Assembly: GCF_028009165.1 (NCBI RefSeq)
Contig: NC_079241.1
Coordinates: 7,006,001-7,070,000 of the forward strand
From: Akanthomyces muscarius
Lineage: Eukaryota; Ascomycota; Sordariomycetes; Hypocreales; Cordycipitaceae
Length of the DNA stretch: 64,000 bases
Direction of reading: 5' to 3'
Made by a program: the position numbers and the translations under genes. The notes under the pieces were generated by a model. The model was not told the origin of the DNA. It worked only from the letters and a program-made list of their open reading frames with translations, and did no database searches. Every line of letters begins with the position of its first letter. Position 1 is the stretch's first letter. Positions 57,576 to 64,000 of the stretch are shown one piece after another.

Positions 57576-60500
57576 GAACCACGGCCGATGTGAAATTCTT
57601 GATGATAATGTTTGTGCTATTTTGACACTATGATACGATGGAAAGCGTTTTAACCATGCCAATAACAGTCGCACGTTTTGGAGGCGTTGGCTTACAGTCC
57701 TTTAGATACCCCATCTGTAATTTTACTCTCTCTTTGTAATACTTTTCTTTACTTAATATCTGCAACTTTTTATTAATACACGTCAATCTACAAGGAAGCT
57801 GAAGACCTTATGATCCTTATGGTGACAAATCTTGCCTGCGGCGTGCTGCTCATGTTGCAGAATCTCTAAATAGCACCTCAGATGCCACTCTGGAGGCATA
57901 CCAATGCGACGCAACACACAAGACAAAGCGACAGCAAGGGTGGGGAGGCAGCCCAGATCAGGCAAACTGGGAGTAAAGATCAGGCCAAAGAAACTACCGA
58001 GTTGAGACTAAGTTTTAAGATGTGCAATATGGCGTATGTCCGCCTTGCCTTGATACTTGACGGCGAACTGCCGAAATGACCAAGAGCACCCAGCGTCATG
58101 CTAGCCAATTTCAGATGCCCGGAGCAAGGTGAATGACCTGCCTCTCCACAAGGCAGACGAATCTCTTGATTTTGCCTTGTAGCAAGATGCTTACTTTGAT
58201 TTTCCGATAACCGCCGGCGGGGAGGGGTGTGTGAGTGGCAAAAGAAGAATTCTGACATCTGCCACCCGGAAAGCAAGAGACAGGGCAGTTTGGAGATGAG
58301 GCTAGTCTTTCACCTGAAACTTTGATGTGTGTACCTGCATGGCATCATGCATAGAGCTAGCCCTAGTCCAGCGACGCCCTCGTGGGAAGAGGAACGCCAC
58401 GTCCCATATGAGACGGTGACGAGATGAAAAAAAAAAGCACAAGGAACTTGGACCGCCGGGAAAAGAGACGACGGCGTACTCAGGAAGGGGGATGAGTCAG
58501 TCGTTCAATGCTAGTCGGCATCGAGTTTGCGACTGGTCACAAGCGACGCAGTCCAGCCGTTGAAGCTAGCTAAGTTAAGAGATGCGACCTATAGAGTCTA
58601 GTTTGCTCGAACGCCTTTGCTCTAGTTACTCTTCTGCACATCGGGAGGAACCGCCAGTGTAAAGCCCTTTTCCTTCTTGTTTCCTTTTTTTTCCTTTTCA
58701 TCGTAACTCTCGGAAGCCCGCTTTCTGTACGAGCTTCTAATTTCCAAAGGGTCCATCGCCAAAAGTTAAAAAAGAAATCTAGTTACCCTTTTCGGCTCAC
58801 CTGTCTAGCTCTGCGGCCCTGCCGTGTCTGCCCGCCCGCCTCCAAAGCCCAACATCACGCCATGAACAGACGTTGCCCGCCGTGCCCGCCTCCACACCTG
58901 TCATTAGCACAAGAAAAAAAGGCCCAAGCTATCCGTAGTTGACAGTCCCCAAATTGCCATATATTACCATGTACCGATCTACGACAAGGAAAGACGGCGT
59001 GCTCCCCGACCCCGTCCCCGTCAGGCCGTGTGTACTAAAATAGCATGTTTGCGAACATGGTGGGGGAAAGGAAAGGTTCTGCCTTGGCATCTCGCACATG
59101 GCGGCGTCTGTCCACACACACCAGATGAGCTTTTTAGTTCGTGGGCACGGCATGGCCACGTTTTCTCGGGACCGCCAACGTTGCGTCAATCACACCCTGC
59201 CTGCCTGCACCGGAGCAAAAGACGGTGCGACAAGGATGCAAGCGTGCCTGCTTGCATCGCGCGTTGCGCGGGTGGCTGTGTGTGGGAATGAGACATCTTG
59301 CCCTGTCACACTGTCAGCCCTTTCTTTTTTCTACCCAGCCAGCCCGTCGCGCGTGGGCAAATCCCGACGGGTCGTCCTGCTCAATACCGACGTGCATGGC
59401 AGTGTCGCAAGGGTGTCTATCTGGTCGCATCATGGCGCACTGGTTGCAGGGCATGGGTTCTCGCAAGGCTAGAGCCCGAAGATGGGATAACTAGCCTTCC
59501 CCCTGTGCCGTTGCCAGACTACACTGCGACTCAGTTACCCGTGCTTGCTGACAGGCCGCGGCCAGGTGATGGCGCATTGACTGCCGTGATAACTACGTGG
59601 CAGAGTCGTATTCTGGGCTCTATGCGGCAACCTTGTTCGCCGGCCGCGCCATTGGATATCTTTTTCCCCCTGGCACTAACAACACACAGCCCACCCCCCC
59701 CCCCCTGGGGTTTCCTTGCCGCATCGACTTACACACCGACGGATCAACGCCGGTGAGCGAACAGTGCACCTTCCTCGTTTTTGCTGCGGTCGATGGAGAC
59801 CGAGTAATTAGATTGAGACATCCGGTACCAGAATTCCCAAAGTAGCAAGTTTAAGCAGGCCAAGCGGCACAAAAGAACCAAGTTGCCGAGGTTGGGTTGC
59901 AATGAAGAAGACGACAGGCAAGTGACTCTACTTGGGATGCTAAAACACGGCGATGGCGTTCTCTAGTTTTGCTTTCTCTGCTAGAGAGGATACTGCAGGC
60001 CGTGACTTCTCATCATCTCAGTTACTCGGGTCTTTTCTCGGTCACGATGAACGGCTGAGATAAAAGAGGAACCGTTCATGCACGCGGTGCCTTCTGGCAC
60101 TGGGGAGCGGACCTGTCAATAAACGGACGGGGTCTCCGTAAAGCTCAGGCTCTATTTTCTCCTTTTTTTTTTTTCCTTTTTCTTATTACCGGCGCAAGTT
60201 CTATGAATGGTGGCGTTATTAGTCGTACGATGAGCCGTCGCCACATGGGAAAACGCAAAACCCTAGATGACGTCGAACAACGTCCTCGCCGCCATCTCGT
60301 CGGCGTAGGCGTTAGGTCATTAGATATGCTGCATGAATATCCGTTCAGACCTGCCGCAGCAGCCCCGCGAGAGCCGCATTATGCAGAACGCGAGACAGGA
60401 ACTGGTGGGTTTCGTTTTCTTATGCGTTCGTCCGATCAGCGCGTGCAGAAACCAATTGCTGTCGGAGCACGCTACATGTCAACAAGAATTTCCACAGAAT

Positions 60501-60997
60501 GCAGGTGGAATAGAATTATGGCTGAAATGTACGCGTATTGATTGACGCTTGTTTCCGCCGCGCTGTGCGGAGAACAGCATATTAGAACTTTACTAGAATT
60601 GATAAAAGAAAAGAAAGAAAAAAAAAAGTCAAACGAGGCGATATAAGGATACTGATGACAGGCATCCTCCAGAGTTCATCGCGGCCCAGCCTGCCATGAT
60701 ATCTATATCAAGTAGTTTCCTCGTAAGACATTGCATCGCTCCAAAAGAACTCCGGTTCCCGTCATGCTTGCGCGCGAAACAGAGTCGTCACAGGGCCTTG
60801 CACAATTACTTCTCCCACGCCATTTCCTATGGGTACGCGGGGTATCGCTATTGCAAGATCCGTCATATGCAGAAATGATCAAACGATAAATGCATGTCAT
60901 CGATAGTTCGTTTGCCGTCGTTATCAAGCCATGCTGGATCCAGATCAGAACATGATAGTGGATCGAATGAGCCAATGCAATAGGTGTCTTACTTGTT
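57576..60997. other. 3.4-kb spacer before the sorting nexin
   Basis: Convergent 3' flanks of the coiled-coil gene and the sorting nexin. No domain-bearing frame is present. A 112-codon plus frame at 60203-60541 follows a long pyrimidine run (about 60150-60190), but its product is Arg-rich without recognisable motifs and is not called. Polypyrimidine and A-runs occur at 58430, 58680 and 60610. No RNA gene was recognised. Confidence 0.5.
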
Positions 60998-63900
60998 TCA
61001 GTGAGTGAGCACTTTGACACCTTGCAGTATGAGGCCAAAGATGAGACCTCGCGCAACTTCCTCAATTTGGAGACAGTCAAAGACGCGCCCCAATGCTTCA
61101 CCCGTAGCGGCTTGGCCCATGACTCCCATGAGGGCTGCTGGGACTCCGCTCTGAATCAGCAGCTTGCGGGCCTTGGTTGCCAATTGCTCCTTCTCCTCTG
61201 CGGTCATCTCTGCTGGCCAAGCAGCAAGTTCTTCCTCCGTGGGCATGCTATTTTCCCGTACTTTGCGTAATTGTTCCGCGATGCCTGAGTCGGCGGTATA
61301 TGCATCAAGCACAGAGGACTGGATCAGTGTCTGCACAGTAAGGAGAGACGGGTTTCCAGGCCGAAGCAGGAAGGACTTGGCGGCTGTGAGAAGCGTGCGG
61401 CGAATGTTCCATGCCGATGAAAGTGTGTACATCTCATTGATGACAGCAAAAAGCAGCTCCACGGCAACCCTCGTTTCGCCCTCGCTGAGTTTCGAGTGCG
61501 CTTTGATCGGGCGAACGACTGGCTTCTTTCCATTCGTCGCAGAACCTTGCGTGGAGGTCACAGAGGGCATAGACATGTGTCCTATAGAGCGATTTTTGCT
61601 GTGAGTCGCCTCATTCATGGCAGCCATGTCACCATTCGAGGGTGACTCGTAATCGTCCGTCATCTCATCGGGGGGAGGTGGCAGCTTGAGGTACTCCAAG
61701 CTGATGGACGACGGAGAACGTAGCGGTGGTGCTAAGCTTGACGCTCTACTGTGTTCTCGGCTCGGTCGCGCACTGACAGAGGCAGACGCTGTTGAATCTA
61801 TACGCTCAGAACGCCCTACGCGCATCACATCTCCTTCATTATCACTCTGGAATTGAAGGCTTGGTCGGCGTTCCATCATGGGCATTCTACCAGGTTGCGT
61901 AGAGACAACAGAAGACCGTTGGCTGTCTATACTAGCACGCTCCGATCTTGCAGGGGATGTCCTGAGTGTGTCTGTTCTAACCGGCGTCGTGAGTGAATGC
62001 CGTTTGTTTGGTGTCAAGTCAACGGATTGGCTTGGAGCCTTCTTGCCGATGCCGGGGAAGTTTCCGAACACACCAGTAACACCGTCGACAAAGGTCTTGC
62101 CACCCTCCATTGCACCTTTTGGCGCAATCGCGAGGACATCAAGCATGTTTTTGCCAACAGACTCCCACGCAAACGACTTGCTGTTGCCATGGGTGTGGCC
62201 CTGCGACTTTTCGAGGAATCGTTTCATACCCTCGCTTTCCGCTAGAGATTGATACCAGCAAGCATCCCGCAAATAACGCTCCAGCTCGCCACGTAGCGAT
62301 TCTCTGCTGTGGATTTTCCAGCTTGGTAGCTCTTTGTGTAGCTCGGTGAAAGCTGTGGCACCAGACACTGTCGCGATTCGTCGCAGGATTTCGTGTAATG
62401 TTTCGAAATCGGAGTATCTTCTCACGATCATCCATCCAGGGGATCCGGCCGAGGATGGCTCAACTTGAATCAAGTAGTCCCAGTTTGGCTTATTCCGAAT
62501 CTTGGCAGTGTCGCCGGTGGCATCGTCGTGGAGTGTGAAAGAAGCGTTGTGGAGGGTCAAGGCTGGTTTCTTTGGCCCGTCCTCCTCTTGTTCAGGTTCC
62601 GCTGCTGGGACAATCTGGTCAAAACTGGTAAAATGTTGCCCATCTCTGCTGCCAGGTTTTGTTGGGGATGACGAATTCTGGCTCGACGTATCCATGGTGG
62701 AACGAGGAGTAATTGGAGTGAATACTGGTTCACTTGCGCCATCAACAGAGGTACCAAAAGGAGAAGAGCGGCCTTGAACAAGCGGGGGTGTCGAGTTCTG
62801 GGCACTCGTTGCGCCGGTGCGGTTGGAAGCAGCCTCTTCGGTTGCGAATGGATCCGTACTCTGTTTCGATGGTGTGGAGGAATCGTGAGTCATTGATCGC
62901 CTGCTGTCTTCCATGTCTTCCATCATCCCGCTCATGCGCTTCATCTCCTCGATTGCCACCTCGACCTCCTCGTCGGCTTTGCTAAGTCGTTTTCTATGCG
63001 CTTGTATTTCCTTTCTTCTGCCGCGCTCATATTCGCCAGAGGAGCGACTTGCGGGTTTGGCAATGCCAATGTTTCCAACGTTGCCATCAATATCTGCGAA
63101 AATATTATTGGCAGTATCTCGGGCTCGTTGCATGCCCACATCAATGGCCTGGTTGATGTCGGGCTCTCCGGCTTCCAAGAGGTACACGATCCAGCCATTG
63201 ATCCATTCAGGTTTACTGCATGTCTGCAGCAAGTTTTCCAACACAGTGTTGGCCAGAACTTCTCTCAAAAGAGCACGAGCTGGGTCGCAGTTGTAGGCAC
63301 TGGGTTCCATGAATGAGAGCAGGTCATCTGCAACCATCTTGAACTTGGCGGCTTGTTGCTTCTGGTTCAACAGATTCGCTAGGCGCGAATCGGTATTTGA
63401 CGCGAGATATGTATAAACAGCATCGACAGCCGTCATGTTCGATTCGGCGGGCACGTCAGCGAAAGCAGCCGCGAGCTCTGACATGAAGGCGATGGCGATG
63501 GAGGAAGAGTTGGTGAGGAGGTCGAGAAAGGAATCGGCCGGTCTTTTTCTGGCCATGCGGTTCGAGACGGCTAAAATATATGACGTGAGGGTCTTGCGGC
63601 AAGCAAGCGGAAACGAGTGATCGGTCGGAATGAGAGGGCTGTACCACCACTTGACGTAGTCTTTTATAATAGTATCGACGAGGCTGCTCAGAGCTTCGCG
63701 GGTTTCTGGTTGGAAGTCGTCGAAACCTTTGAAAGCAATCTGGTCTTCCTTGTCCTCTCCGGTCTCCTCCTCGGTGACCTTGATGGCCTGAAGGTCAATC
63801 CAAATGCGTTCCAGCGCATCGGGACCCTTTTCGCCGCGTACTGTTCGCGCAATGTCGGGATTGCGGCCCTCCCACACGACAAAAGCAGCGGCGCCTCCAA

Positions 63901-64000
63901 CCGCACCAATGACGAGCAAGCCCAGCTGACCAAGAATCGCATATGTGATGCCTGCAAACCCGACTGCGATGCCGGCCAGCGTTGTGGGAGATGCTTTTGA
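60998..64000 (-). CDS. PXA-PX-nexin C sorting nexin (Mdm1/SNX13-like), 5' end beyond window
   Basis: The frame is open from the right edge of the window to TGA at 60998-61000, about 1000 residues. No start codon is claimed, since the frame still runs in at base 64000. It begins with two adjacent hydrophobic segments (LAGIAVGFAGITYAILG and LLVIGAVGGAAAFVVW), a membrane anchor. The PXA domain follows (SLVDTIIKDYVKWWYSPL onward), then a charged and Ser/Pro-rich linker, a PX phosphoinositide-binding domain with RRYSDFETLHEIL, another disordered stretch, and a nexin-C domain at the end. No RGS domain is seen between PXA and PX. Related proteins (yeast Mdm1, animal SNX13/14/19/25) sit in the endoplasmic reticulum and tether it to vacuole/lysosome or lipid droplets. 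That role here is inferred. Confidence 0.88.
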   Translation of the reverse strand, partial: SKASPTTLAGIAVGFAGITYAILGQLGLLVIGAVGGAAAFVVWEGRNPDIARTVRGEKGPDALERIWIDLQAIKVTEEETGEDKEDQIAFKGFDDFQPETREALSSLVDTIIKDYVKWWYSPLIPTDHSFPLACRKTLTSYILAVSNRMARKRPADSFLDLLTNSSSIAIAFMSELAAAFADVPAESNMTAVDAVYTYLASNTDSRLANLLNQKQQAAKFKMVADDLLSFMEPSAYNCDPARALLREVLANTVLENLLQTCSKPEWINGWIVYLLEAGEPDINQAIDVGMQRARDTANNIFADIDGNVGNIGIAKPASRSSGEYERGRRKEIQAHRKRLSKADEEVEVAIEEMKRMSGMMEDMEDSRRSMTHDSSTPSKQSTDPFATEEAASNRTGATSAQNSTPPLVQGRSSPFGTSVDGASEPVFTPITPRSTMDTSSQNSSSPTKPGSRDGQHFTSFDQIVPAAEPEQEEDGPKKPALTLHNASFTLHDDATGDTAKIRNKPNWDYLIQVEPSSAGSPGWMIVRRYSDFETLHEILRRIATVSGATAFTELHKELPSWKIHSRESLRGELERYLRDACWYQSLAESEGMKRFLEKSQGHTHGNSKSFAWESVGKNMLDVLAIAPKGAMEGGKTFVDGVTGVFGNFPGIGKKAPSQSVDLTPNKRHSLTTPVRTDTLRTSPARSERASIDSQRSSVVSTQPGRMPMMERRPSLQFQSDNEGDVMRVGRSERIDSTASASVSARPSREHSRASSLAPPLRSPSSISLEYLKLPPPPDEMTDDYESPSNGDMAAMNEATHSKNRSIGHMSMPSVTSTQGSATNGKKPVVRPIKAHSKLSEGETRVAVELLFAVINEMYTLSSAWNIRRTLLTAAKSFLLRPGNPSLLTVQTLIQSSVLDAYTADSGIAEQLRKVRENSMPTEEELAAWPAEMTAEEKEQLATKARKLLIQSGVPAALMGVMGQAATGEALGRVFDCLQIEEVARGLIFGLILQGVKVLTH

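Noticed and set aside
60203..60541. 112-codon plus-strand frame with an ATG after a pyrimidine-rich stretch
   Set aside because: No domain, no coding-like codon bias and no splice partners; insufficient to call a gene.
63919..64000. Start of the sorting nexin at 63919
   Set aside because: The codon there is TTG and the frame continues open with a hydrophobic segment to the window edge, so the gene is partial.

Overview
The window is nuclear DNA of a filamentous ascomycete (Pezizomycotina, most likely Sordariomycetes and probably Hypocreales). The evidence is compact genes with 49-260 nt introns carrying GTRNGT donors and CTAAC/CTGAC branch sites, GC-rich coding exons separated by AT- or pyrimidine-rich spacers, and a gene set typical of moulds: acrB, a FhipA-type early-endosome adaptor, a UncA-type kinesin-3, fungal Zn2Cys6 regulators, a sedolisin and a LaeA-like methyltransferase. 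The genus cannot be named from this sequence. No rRNA, tRNA or CRISPR array was seen. All gene models below were spliced by hand, and every model with introns closes in frame.

Layout. 1-4.0 kb: gene-free leader and promoter of acrB. 4.0-11.7 kb: acrB (+), the FHIP-family gene (+) and a small P-loop kinase-like gene (-). 12.7-19.3 kb: three tandem paralogous Zn2Cys6 transcription factors, all on the minus strand, with the same four-exon structure and intron phases. The first intron of one copy is a GC-AG intron. 20.1-24.3 kb, all minus: a minimal cytochrome b5 with a peroxisomal-type C-terminus, the mitochondrial protease OMA1, and an SRPK-like kinase pseudogene with two frameshifts and a stop. 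26.5-30.7 kb: a secreted sedolisin (S53) peptidase (+) converging on a LaeA/UMTA-type methyltransferase (-) that contains a 17-nt exon. 30.7-36.5 kb: spacer with a solo-LTR-like element and other decayed DNA. 36.5-41.8 kb: kinesin-3 (-). 43.1-46.6 kb: TEN1 (-) divergent from a DUF952 gene (+), then a leukotriene A4 hydrolase-type aminopeptidase (-). 46.6-55.4 kb: an 8.8-kb gene-poor stretch with at most doubtful small secreted-protein candidates. 55.4-57.6 kb: a conserved Ser/Pro-rich coiled-coil protein (+). 61.0-64.0 kb: a PXA-PX-nexin-C sorting nexin (-) whose N-terminus lies beyond the window.

How the genes relate. Most are independent housekeeping functions: trafficking (FHIP, kinesin-3, sorting nexin), mitochondria (OMA1, possibly the aminopeptidase), telomeres (TEN1) and ubiquitin/carbon regulation (acrB). 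FHIP and kinesin-3 both act on early endosomes in filamentous fungi but are 26 kb apart, and nothing here suggests linked control. The lineage-specific part is about 12-36 kb: tandem regulators, a dying kinase, a secreted protease, a secondary-metabolism-type methyltransferase and transposon debris. I found no backbone biosynthetic enzyme, so this is not a recognisable metabolite cluster. No wholly new system is evident; the most informative items are the regulator triplet with its GC-AG intron, the kinase pseudogene and the tiny exons.
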